Shown here: one piece after another, positions 56,989 to 64,000 of the stretch
How the letters are laid out: every line of letters begins with the position of its first letter
Numbering within the stretch: the stretch's first letter is position 1
Origin: Leptospira chreensis
Lineage (GTDB): Bacteria > Spirochaetota > Leptospiria > Leptospirales > Leptospiraceae
Direction: 5' to 3'
Assembly: GCF_016919165.1 (NCBI RefSeq)
Contig: NZ_JAFFPS010000041.1
Coordinates: forward strand, 1 to 64,000
DNA length: 64,000 nucleotides
Notes under the pieces: generated by a model
Seen by the model: only the letters and a program-made list of their open reading frames with translations
Database searches by the model: none
What the model was told of the DNA's origin: nothing
Made by a program: the position numbers and the translations under genes

Positions 56989-57825
56989 ATGAACCAGCCA
57001 GAAACCACAGAGAATTCGAATATTTTTCAAACATCCGCGACTATGCCGTCATTCTTTTTAGGACATGGAAGTCCGATGAATGCTATCGAGGAAAATGAAT
57101 TTGTGGATGGTTTGCGTGAACTCGTAAAATCCATTCCCAAACCGCAGGCTATCCTTTGTATCTCGGCACATTGGGTTACAGATGGTACATTTGTAACTGC
57201 TATGGAAGAACCTCCCACCATACATGATTTTGGCGGCTTTCCTAAGGCTTTGTTTGATGTGCAATACCCGGCTCCCGGTAGTCCTGATCTCGCAAAACTA
57301 GTTCAATCGACAGTGAAATCTCAAAATGTAAAATTAGATTACGAATGGGGATTGGATCATGGAGCTTGGAGTGTGATTAAACATATTTACCCCAAGGCAG
57401 ATATTCCAATCGTTCAGTTGAGTATGGACTATAAAAGTTTACCGGAACAACATTTTGAGTTAGCCAAAGAATTAGCGCCACTTCGAAATCAAGGAATCCT
57501 CATCATTGGTAGTGGAAACATTGTACATAACTTGCTTATGGTGGCTTGGGACCGATTGAATGAAGTGTACGGCTTTGATTGGGCACTTGATGTAGATCGA
57601 AAAGTGAAAGATTGGATTAATAAAGAAGATTATCAATCGCTAATCCAAATTAGAAATCATGGGAAGGAATTTGAATGGGCCATTCCCACAGCCGAACATT
57701 ATTTGCCTCTTCTTTATACTTTAGGATCTAAATTGAATTCAGATTCGGTTTCGTTCTTCAATGATAAACCGGTTGCTGGTGCCTTGACTATGACTTCGGT
57801 AAGACTGGATTCGCAACGTAATTAG
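56989..57825 (+). CDS. LigB/YgiD-family aromatic ring-opening dioxygenase
   Basis: 278 residues. SFFLGHGSPMNAIE (about 22-35), SAHWVTDG (about 57-64), IHDFGGFP (about 76-83) and LDHGAWSV (about 121-128) are the His and Asp/Glu positions of the extradiol/DODA family that binds one Fe or Zn. YgiD-like enzymes open 4,5-DOPA or related catechols. Substrate in Leptospira is unknown. An esterase gene follows after 14 bases with a GGGGG ribosome site, so the two form an operon. Confidence 0.88.
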   Translation: MNQPETTENSNIFQTSATMPSFFLGHGSPMNAIEENEFVDGLRELVKSIPKPQAILCISAHWVTDGTFVTAMEEPPTIHDFGGFPKALFDVQYPAPGSPDLAKLVQSTVKSQNVKLDYEWGLDHGAWSVIKHIYPKADIPIVQLSMDYKSLPEQHFELAKELAPLRNQGILIIGSGNIVHNLLMVAWDRLNEVYGFDWALDVDRKVKDWINKEDYQSLIQIRNHGKEFEWAIPTAEHYLPLLYTLGSKLNSDSVSFFNDKPVAGALTMTSVRLDSQRN

Positions 57826-57839
57826 GGGGAAACACACAG

Positions 57840-58499
57840 ATGGAAAAACCACTAGAATACTTAGTTCGTAAACCCAAAGTTCCGATTGAAAATCCTCCTC
57901 TTTTACTTTTGTTACATGGGGTTGGTAGTAACGAGGAGGATTTGTTTTCTTTAACCAACTATCTTCCAGAATCCTTACTCATCGTATCTGTCAGAGGTCC
58001 TTTAACTTTAGGAAGGAATAGTTTTGGATGGTACGAAGTTTTATTCACAACGGGACAACCGAAAATCAATTTGGAACAAGAAACTGAGAGTAGAATACTT
58101 TTGTTACAATTTTTAGATTATTTAAAACTGAATTATAAATTCGATGAATCGAATGTTTGGATTGGTGGATTTAGCCAAGGTGCCATCATGTCTTATTCGA
58201 TTGGTTTATTACATCCAGAAAAAGTGAATGGGATCATTGCGCTCAGTGGTCGTTTGTTAGAAGAAAACAAAGCGCAAGTGAAAGTCTCAGAGAAAGTTCT
58301 AAGTAAAAAAGTATTTATATCTCACGGAACCAATGACCGCGTGTTGTCTGTGGATTACGCTAGATCTGTGAAAGGATTTTTAGAATCGATTGGAGTAAAT
58401 CCTCATTATCAGGAATATGAAGAAGGTCATAGCATCAACCGGGAGATGTTAAAAGATTTAATCCAATGGTTGGAAGTAGAATTGGAGAATCCAAACTAA
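57840..58499 (+). CDS. Alpha/beta-hydrolase (phospholipase/carboxylesterase type)
   Basis: 219 residues. LLLLHGVGSNEEDLFSL gives the oxyanion region. WIGGFSQGAIMSY carries the nucleophile Ser (near 110), SHGTNDRVL the Asp (near 160) and EEGHSINREM the His (near 196). It resembles the dienelactone hydrolase/acyl-thioesterase (YtpA/EstB) group. No signal peptide. Pairing with a ring-opening dioxygenase suggests a catabolic or detoxifying step, but this is inference. Confidence 0.87.
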   Translation: MEKPLEYLVRKPKVPIENPPLLLLLHGVGSNEEDLFSLTNYLPESLLIVSVRGPLTLGRNSFGWYEVLFTTGQPKINLEQETESRILLLQFLDYLKLNYKFDESNVWIGGFSQGAIMSYSIGLLHPEKVNGIIALSGRLLEENKAQVKVSEKVLSKKVFISHGTNDRVLSVDYARSVKGFLESIGVNPHYQEYEEGHSINREMLKDLIQWLEVELENPN

Positions 58500-58599
58500 G
58501 GCTTCAAAATAAAATTTTAATATAAGCTGCTTTCCTAATTACTACCTAGATAAGTTTATCTGAACTTTGTACGTTTGGTGGGTTTTAAAATTTGGAGCA

Positions 58600-58795
58600 C
58601 GATATACGTATGTCGTTTAACCAACATCTACGAGACGATAACCGCCAGCGTTAGCGTTTATTCGCCCCATCAGTGCGGTTAATTGCATTACGTTTATTAC
58701 CCGCCCGCCGTAAGTCCAATAAACGCTCCCTCTATCCATTTACGCACACAATATTGACGAATATATGCAATCCGTTTATAGCGCGTACACCAATC
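58600..58795 (+). repeat. Degenerate dispersed repeat, copy B
   Basis: The sequence between the esterase gene and purB is richer in G+C than its surroundings. It carries TTAATTGCATTACGTTTATT (58679-58698), matching copy A near 1.3 kb at 18 of 20 bases in opposite orientation. Inside it, AGCGTTTATT occurs twice (about 58653-58662 and, inverted, about 58717-58726), and CGCCAGCGTTAGCG is a short near-palindrome. No open frame or transposase. It might be a REP-, MITE- or attC-like unit, and the region around it (58500-58861) holds no gene. Confidence 0.5.
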
Positions 58796-58861
58796 TAATC
58801 CATATAGAATCAATAAAATCCCAGGTTGAAAGTTTTATTTACAAACGAATCCAAAACAAAA

Positions 58862-58897
58862 AAACCTATAGACCAAAGTAATTTGATCTATAGGTTT
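58862..58897 (-). terminator. Intrinsic terminator of purB
   Basis: AAACCTATAGA (58862-58872) pairs with TCTATAGGTTT (58887-58897) over a 14-base loop. On the minus strand it runs into TTTTTTTGTTTT. It lies 85 bases past the purB stop. Confidence 0.82.
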
Positions 58898-58981
58898 CAA
58901 AGTCAATTGGTTGATAGTTCGATTACTAGTTCTTTGTGAGCCAATGAGTTAGCAAACTAGCGAACATATTTACTTAGAAAA

Positions 58982-60286
58982 TTAATCGATAATTCCCAAA
59001 CGTTTGAAGATGAGCGGAATTCGTTCTAAGTAAGGTTTGATTTGAAAAATTTCTTCCAAATCGCTATCTTTTAGAATGGCCGAACATCTTGGATCTTGTT
59101 TCAAAAGATCGCGAAGATTTTTGGATTGGTCTCCCCAGACAGCCATGGCATTTTCTTGAACGATGAGATAGGCATCTTCACGAGAGATTCCGCCTTTTTC
59201 AATGAGCCATAACAATACTTTTTGTGAAAATATCAAACCACGAGTTACATTTAATGTACGTTCGGTGGCATCTGGATAAACATGAAGTCCTTTTAAGACG
59301 AAGTTCATTTTTTCTAAAATGTAATCGAGGGCAATCGTAGAATCAGGAAGAACGATTCGTTCCGCAGAGGAATGGGAAATATCTCTTTCATGCCAAAGGC
59401 CTACGTTTTGTAATCCAACGTTAACGTTAGAACGAATCACTCTGGAGATTCCAGAAATACGTTCACAGACAACAGGGTTACGTTTGTGAGGCATTGCGGA
59501 AGATCCTTTTTGGCCTTTAGCAAATGGTTCTTCTACTTCTCGGCCTTCTGTCTTTTGTAAGAGGCGAATTTCTGTTGCCATACGATCCAAACTGGCTGCA
59601 ACCACACCGAGAACTGACATATAAAAAGCGTGTCGATCGCGAGAGATCACTTGCGTTGCAATTGGATCTACCTTAAGGCCGAGTTTATTTAGAACATATT
59701 CTTCGATTTCTAAATCAATATTGGAATAGGTTCCCACTGCTCCGGATAATTTTCCTACAGCAATTTGTTCGCGCGCATCTTTCATTCTTTCCAGGTTACG
59801 TGTCATCTCAGCAAAGAAGAGGGCAAATTTTAATCCTAAAGTCATTGGCTCTGCATGGATACCATGCGAACGTCCGATACAAGGAAGGTCTTTGTACTCT
59901 TTTGCTTTTTCTTTTGTTGTTTGCAATAGGGTTTCGGTTCTTTGGATGAGAAGGTCCATTGCTTGAACCATTTGTACACAAAGTGCTGTGTCCCCAACGT
60001 CACTGGAAGTCAGTCCAAAGTGAACATGTCGGCCTGCAGGGCCAATATAAGAGTTTAGGTTTGTCAAATAGGCGATGACATCATGATGTACTTTCGATTC
60101 TATTTCTAGAATTTCATCTACATTGAATTTTGCCTTTTGTTTGATGGTTTCTAGGTCTTCTTTTGGGACCTCTCCTCGGTTGGCACGGGCCTCGCAGGCA
60201 TAAATTTCAATATCTGTCCAAATTTTAAATTTGTTCTCTAATTCCCAGATGGCGGAAATCTCTGGGTGGCTATAACGATCGATCAT
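58982..60286 (-). CDS. purB: Adenylosuccinate lyase
   Basis: 434-residue homotetrameric lyase of purine synthesis, cutting SAICAR and adenylosuccinate. It belongs to the fumarase/aspartase superfamily: the signature KGSSAMPHKRNPV (about 264-276) contains the mobile catalytic loop, and GLTSSDVGDTAL (about 87-98) and RSHGIHAEPMTLG (about 138-150) are conserved. Length is typical of the Bacillus-type PurB. It diverges from fabG, with 108 bases between starts. Confidence 0.96.
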   Translation of the reverse strand: MIDRYSHPEISAIWELENKFKIWTDIEIYACEARANRGEVPKEDLETIKQKAKFNVDEILEIESKVHHDVIAYLTNLNSYIGPAGRHVHFGLTSSDVGDTALCVQMVQAMDLLIQRTETLLQTTKEKAKEYKDLPCIGRSHGIHAEPMTLGLKFALFFAEMTRNLERMKDAREQIAVGKLSGAVGTYSNIDLEIEEYVLNKLGLKVDPIATQVISRDRHAFYMSVLGVVAASLDRMATEIRLLQKTEGREVEEPFAKGQKGSSAMPHKRNPVVCERISGISRVIRSNVNVGLQNVGLWHERDISHSSAERIVLPDSTIALDYILEKMNFVLKGLHVYPDATERTLNVTRGLIFSQKVLLWLIEKGGISREDAYLIVQENAMAVWGDQSKNLRDLLKQDPRCSAILKDSDLEEIFQIKPYLERIPLIFKRLGIID

Positions 60287-60394
60287 AAGGGCAGTCTTTC
60301 ATTAGAAACTTCTGTTTCAACTGGGAATTTTACGATTGCCGAACGATGTTCGAGATTCAAGTTTAGAATCTAGTAATAAATCCTAGGGGGGCAT

Positions 60395-61162
60395 ATGTCC
60401 AAAGAATTCGAAGGAAAAGTAGCACTGGTAACAGGAGCTGCCTCTCCCATTGGTTTGGGAAGAGCAATCGCAAACCGTATCGCATCGCATGGTGCAAGTT
60501 TGGTGCTTGTAGACTTAAATCAGGAAAAAATTGAAGAAGCTGCCAGAGAAGTAGAAGCAAAGTTTGGTGTGAAAGCAATCGGTGTTGCTTGTAACGTAAC
60601 AAAACCAGATGATTGCGACGCTGCTATCAGCAAAACCAAAGAAGCTTTTGGAAAATTAGACTTTCTTGTAAACAACGCAGGGGTTTTGAAAGACAACCTC
60701 CTCATTCGTATGTCTGAACAAGACTACGATTTCGTAATGGATGTGAATTGTAAGGGAGTTTTCCTTATGACTAAATCCGCAAGTAAATTGATTCTTAAAT
60801 CTGACTCTGGTCGAATCGTAAATATCTCCTCAGTTTCTGGACTCACAGGACAACCGGGACAAGCAAACTACTCCACGTCTAAAGCCGGAGTGATTGCACT
60901 TACCAAAGTATCTGCTCGTGAATTTTCAGGAAGAAACGTTCTTGTGAATGCAGTTTGCCCTGGATACGTACAAACAGAAATGACGGGAACACTTTCTAAA
61001 GAAGTGCAAGATAAGTTAACTGATCCTGCTGTGATCCCACTCAAACGTCCGGGAAAACAAGAAGAGATCGCATCTGCTGTTAAGTTTTTCTTAAGCAACG
61101 ATGCATCTTACATTACTGGAACTTACCTCCGTGTAGACGGTGGTGCTGCTATCGGGATGTAG
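60395..61162 (+). CDS. fabG: 3-oxoacyl-ACP reductase (FabG-type SDR)
   Basis: 255 residues. [14 protein letters not shown] (about 13-26) is the NADP loop, with two extra residues compared with [18 protein letters not shown] (about 92-99), SSVSG (about 145-149), YSTSK (catalytic Tyr and Lys, about 161-165) and CPGYVQTEM follow. This order and length suit FabG of fatty-acid synthesis, though acetoacetyl-CoA reductases look alike. GGGGG precedes the ATG. The last 14 bases overlap the convergent M23 gene. Confidence 0.88.
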   Translation: MSKEFEGKVALVTGAASPIGLGRAIANRIASHGASLVLVDLNQEKIEEAAREVEAKFGVKAIGVACNVTKPDDCDAAISKTKEAFGKLDFLVNNAGVLKDNLLIRMSEQDYDFVMDVNCKGVFLMTKSASKLILKSDSGRIVNISSVSGLTGQPGQANYSTSKAGVIALTKVSAREFSGRNVLVNAVCPGYVQTEMTGTLSKEVQDKLTDPAVIPLKRPGKQEEIASAVKFFLSNDASYITGTYLRVDGGAAIGM

Positions 61163-63113
61163 ACTTTTTATCCTTTGCCTTGGGTGCGGATGTGATAGGT
61201 TTCACCGCCTTTTGCACCTTAGGCGAAGATGGTTTGGTTTTCGTTTCTTTCGTATTTTTTTTATCTTTCAAACTATCAACGTTTTGATTATCTATTGTCG
61301 GTTTTTTCTTTTCTTCTGGAACCGGTGGTGTTTGGATTTCGTAATCATAACGAACGGTAGAGCTCCAATTTCCTGCAAAATCCCTGACACTCGCAAGCAC
61401 CGTATGTTTTCCTGGTTCATATAAAATCTCTGGTTCAAAGATTTCTAAACGTCCATCCTTCGGAAAATATTCTGCTTTTCCAGGAACACCATCGACTGTG
61501 ATATCAAATCCGTCTGGCATAATTCCTGATCCAACATCAACAGCCTTTAGATAGAGAGCAAAGTCTTCTCTCGGATAAACTGTTTTGTTCATCAAATCAT
61601 GTAGATAAATTGTAGGAGGCGTTTGGTCGGATAGAACCACGAAAAGTCCGGTTTTACGGAGTCTTACTTTAAAAAACTGACCCCAGGAACTAAAAGAAGA
61701 TCCATTGATTTTTTTTACATTTCCATCAGCTAAAACTTCATATAAATCCGCAGAATTGATGTCTTTGGTTTTAGGAACCTTTACATAAAGATCATAACCC
61801 AAGTTGAAGTCTTTAAAATCAGGACCAATTTTGTATACGCTGGAGAGTTGGTTCAGTCCCTGCGTATTGATTTTAATTTGTTCTTGTGCTTCGATTTCAA
61901 AAAATGCTTTGGAATATACTGCATTCACTGGAAAAAATAATTCCACTTTTGTATCTTTGGATTTGAAAGTTGTGTAACGATCATAGTACACATTGTACTT
62001 CCATTCTTTGGTAACGATGTGGCTGTAATCACCCTGGTCTTTCAGGATAAAAAAGGAAGCAAAGGACATTTGCCCACCCATTCCCGTTGCCCGGATTGTG
62101 ATTTCCTTTGGCTCTCCCATTCGCATCTGTTCGCTATCAAGAAGCCCTTGTTCTCGGCCATTACTTCTCATACCCACAAGATCATTTCCATCGCGAGTAT
62201 GTAAATAGTATGAAAATGGATTTCCGTTGGGTTTACTTACAGAACTATCATAAAGTAAAACATTCTTTCGTGTATGTTCTTTTAGAATCTTGGAAAGTTG
62301 AAAACCTTGTAAGATATTCTCACCAATTAACATATCTAAGGTGAAAATTCCTAAGCGATTGTTATTGGATTTTTGATGGAGGGCGACTTGGATTCCTACT
62401 TTACCTTGGATGAATAGGGTGGGAGACTCCGATAATTCAAATCGATTTCCGCCACTTTCATAAAATGGAATTTCAATGGTTTCGTTTCGGCCGTTGATGA
62501 ATGTACGAGGAGTTTGCGGAGTGATCCGAATTGTATTAAAAACAATTGGTTCGGCCACATTGTATCCCAAACCATAATGCATGGGATTATAATATACATT
62601 GTCTTTAAATAGTTCAAAATGTAGGTGAGGAGGTCCAACACCAGTATCGCCAGAAAAAGCAATCGTTTCTCCCGCTTCTACATCCACCGCTTCCGGAAGT
62701 GCGATATCAAAATCCGTTCGATCTTTGTATCGTCTTGCTTGTTTTGATTTTAGAATCTGTTTGATGATCTTTTGCGAAAATTTATGTAGATGACCATAAC
62801 GAGAAGTCATTCCATCATCATGTTGCAAAAATAACGCATAACCAATGCTAGTCCATCGTCTTTGGACTCGTGTTACTTTGCCTTTTGCGACGGCAAGAAT
62901 AGGGATTCCGATTTTTCCCCCTGTAGAAAAATCCTGTCCCATATGAAAATGGCCGGTTCGAAATTCGCCAAAGGCACCAGTAATGGAATCATAACCCTTC
63001 ACTGGCCAAAGGTATGGAGTTTTTAAAACAAAACCGGGAGGGTAATCAGAGATAGATATTGCAGAGAGTGGATAAAGAGAGAGTATAAGTACTAATACGA
63101 ACGAGCGCAACAT
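61149..63113 (-). CDS. Secreted M23 peptidase with long beta-rich C-terminus
   Basis: 654 residues. A signal peptide ([21 protein letters not shown]) leads to an M23 domain at about 30-190. It has an intact zinc site: HFHMGQDFS (HxxxD) and HLHFEL (HxH), with RYGHLHK in between. Unlike the LytM protein at 3.8 kb, it should be an active peptidoglycan endopeptidase. Residues about 200-590 are beta-rich, Ig-like segments such as [18 protein letters not shown] and [16 protein letters not shown]. The tail (about 600-654) is Pro/Lys/Ser/Thr-rich and disordered. It could act on cross-links near the flagella or division site. Confidence 0.88.
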   Translation of the reverse strand: MLRSFVLVLILSLYPLSAISISDYPPGFVLKTPYLWPVKGYDSITGAFGEFRTGHFHMGQDFSTGGKIGIPILAVAKGKVTRVQRRWTSIGYALFLQHDDGMTSRYGHLHKFSQKIIKQILKSKQARRYKDRTDFDIALPEAVDVEAGETIAFSGDTGVGPPHLHFELFKDNVYYNPMHYGLGYNVAEPIVFNTIRITPQTPRTFINGRNETIEIPFYESGGNRFELSESPTLFIQGKVGIQVALHQKSNNNRLGIFTLDMLIGENILQGFQLSKILKEHTRKNVLLYDSSVSKPNGNPFSYYLHTRDGNDLVGMRSNGREQGLLDSEQMRMGEPKEITIRATGMGGQMSFASFFILKDQGDYSHIVTKEWKYNVYYDRYTTFKSKDTKVELFFPVNAVYSKAFFEIEAQEQIKINTQGLNQLSSVYKIGPDFKDFNLGYDLYVKVPKTKDINSADLYEVLADGNVKKINGSSFSSWGQFFKVRLRKTGLFVVLSDQTPPTIYLHDLMNKTVYPREDFALYLKAVDVGSGIMPDGFDITVDGVPGKAEYFPKDGRLEIFEPEILYEPGKHTVLASVRDFAGNWSSTVRYDYEIQTPPVPEEKKKPTIDNQNVDSLKDKKNTKETKTKPSSPKVQKAVKPITSAPKAKDKKSTSR

Positions 63114-63161
63114 CTGATTTCACTATTATTTTCGGCGCTTATGGTGAAAAGACTTATAAGA

Positions 63162-63192
63162 ATCGAGGGGTGTTCGTATTTTTCCCCTCGAT
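63162..63192 (-). terminator. Possible terminator after enoyl-CoA hydratase gene
   Basis: ATCGAGGGG (63162-63170) pairs with CCCCTCGAT (63184-63192) with a 13-base loop. It lies 12 bases past the stop of the hydratase gene. The following bases are only moderately T-rich. Confidence 0.6.
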
Positions 63193-63203
63193 CAGCGAAT
63201 TTT

Positions 63204-63986
63204 TTATTTAAAAACGGGTCTACGTTTTTCCTTCAGAGCTGTCATTGCTTCGAGTAAATTGTCTACAACACCTGGCTGTTCAAAAGATTTGATCGTATCT
63301 TTTTTATACTGTTCTAAGTTTGCGAGGAGTGCGCCGTTCAATGTATTTTTAGTGGAACGATATGCAGCCGACGGAACTTTTGAAAGTGTTTCCAATTTCT
63401 TTAAAGCGATCTTTCTTATGTCTTCTGGTGTTGGAGCAATTTCATCAATGAGTCCAATTTTTTTGGCCTCTGCTCCTTTGTAAGTGGATCCTTCCAAACA
63501 AACTTCCGCCCAGTATCTTGGATCCACACACATACGAATGCGATCGATAAAACTTCCTGGCAATGGAAGGCCTACATTCACTTCTGTAAATCCGATCCTT
63601 CCCTTTCCATCGAGCATATATTTAAAATCGGAAGCAACTGTGATGACAGCACCACCACCCATCGCATGACCTGTGACTTCGGTGATGAGAGGTTTATCAA
63701 ACTTAACAAGTTCACCAAAAAGGATGACAATTCCACCCACTTCATCAATCAGTTTATCCCGACTTGTGGAGAGTAGATTTTCTGCATCGAGTCCATTACA
63801 AAAAAACTTTGGATTATCTGTCGTAAGGATGACACCTCGTTTGGTATTATCAGCTTTGATTTCATTTAAAATCTCACCTAGGTCTCTCATGTTTTGACCT
63901 GTTAGGGAGTTTTGTTCGTTCATTTGAAAGCGAATGATTTCGCCTTTACCGTTGGGAATGTCGATGACTTCGCGTTTGTAATTCAT
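63204..63986 (-). CDS. Enoyl-CoA hydratase/isomerase family protein
   Basis: 260-residue crotonase-fold enzyme. The oxyanion-hole stretch is TTDNPKFFCNGLDAENLL and the second half GHAMGGGAVITVASDFKYML. LPLPGSFIDRIRM follows. One of the two usual catalytic Glu positions is plausible near FTEVNVGL. Leptospires live on long-chain fatty acids, so a role in beta-oxidation is natural, but isomerase or other crotonase activities cannot be excluded. Fourteen bases separate its start from the window end. Confidence 0.88.
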   Translation of the reverse strand: MNYKREVIDIPNGKGEIIRFQMNEQNSLTGQNMRDLGEILNEIKADNTKRGVILTTDNPKFFCNGLDAENLLSTSRDKLIDEVGGIVILFGELVKFDKPLITEVTGHAMGGGAVITVASDFKYMLDGKGRIGFTEVNVGLPLPGSFIDRIRMCVDPRYWAEVCLEGSTYKGAEAKKIGLIDEIAPTPEDIRKIALKKLETLSKVPSAAYRSTKNTLNGALLANLEQYKKDTIKSFEQPGVVDNLLEAMTALKEKRRPVFK

Positions 63987-64000
63987 TGGTTACTTCTTTT

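Noticed and set aside
58600..58795. Repeat B as a definite integron attC site
   Set aside because: It has short palindromic parts, but I cannot place the full R and L boxes and no integrase is seen; kept only as a possibility.

Overview
The window is a chromosomal segment from a spirochaete of the genus Leptospira, centred on the replication origin. Three things support this: a clear LipL21 homologue next to gyrA, spirochaete-type lipoproteins with loose lipoboxes, and adjacent trpE and trpG genes. An iron-type superoxide dismutase is present. Pathogenic leptospires are reported to lack this enzyme, so a saprophytic (L. biflexa-like) species is the best guess. No species call is possible from this reading alone. 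I saw no rRNA, tRNA, CRISPR array, transposase or prophage.

Layout. 1-3.7 kb: a partial OmpA/PD40 outer-membrane protein, then serS and tatD. 3.7-7.4 kb: a cell-shape and envelope operon with a degenerate LytM factor, a bactofilin, a YaaR-family protein and an MsbA-like ABC exporter. 7.4-12.8 kb: parB, parA, rsmG and mnmG, with two parS sites (9539 and 10498), both inside coding sequence. 12.9-25 kb: ilvE, the delta-prime clamp-loader gene, dnaA, the presumed oriC (16318-16563), dnaN, recF, a DciA-like DUF721 gene, gyrB, gyrA, dusB and a PilZ gene. Genes left of dnaA lie mostly on the minus strand and genes right of it mostly on the plus strand, as expected around an origin. 25-31.9 kb: lipL21, a secreted protein with a VWA-like core coupled to a degenerate NtrC-type regulator, holA, maf and small genes.

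31.9-45.6 kb: two lipoprotein hydrolase genes whose 5' ends overlap head to head; the coupled operon hslO-tsaE-tsaB-rnr; a GH42 glycosidase; an inositol-phosphatase-like gene; sodB; and trpE/trpG preceded by a perfect 19-bp palindrome. 45.6-55 kb: several lineage-specific lipoproteins, cysE, an M50 protease coupled to a secreted beta-propeller protein and a lipoprotein, a DegT aminotransferase and an adenosine-deaminase-like enzyme. 55-64 kb: a looser accessory stretch (SnoaL-like, RibD_C-like, YgiD-like dioxygenase, esterase), a degenerate repeat, purB, fabG, a secreted M23 peptidase and an enoyl-CoA hydratase.

Most notable observations: (i) DnaA has an altered DNA-recognition signature, and the dnaA-dnaN interval lacks perfect DnaA boxes but is packed with GACA/TGTC motifs. 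(ii) A degenerate GC-richer repeat occurs in inverted orientation at about 1.3 kb and 58.7 kb; the first copy abuts the 5' end of an OmpA gene that has no convincing ATG. (iii) A LytM-like protein lacking two catalytic histidines is translationally coupled to a bactofilin. (iv) Several gene pairs have unknown function but are tightly coupled.
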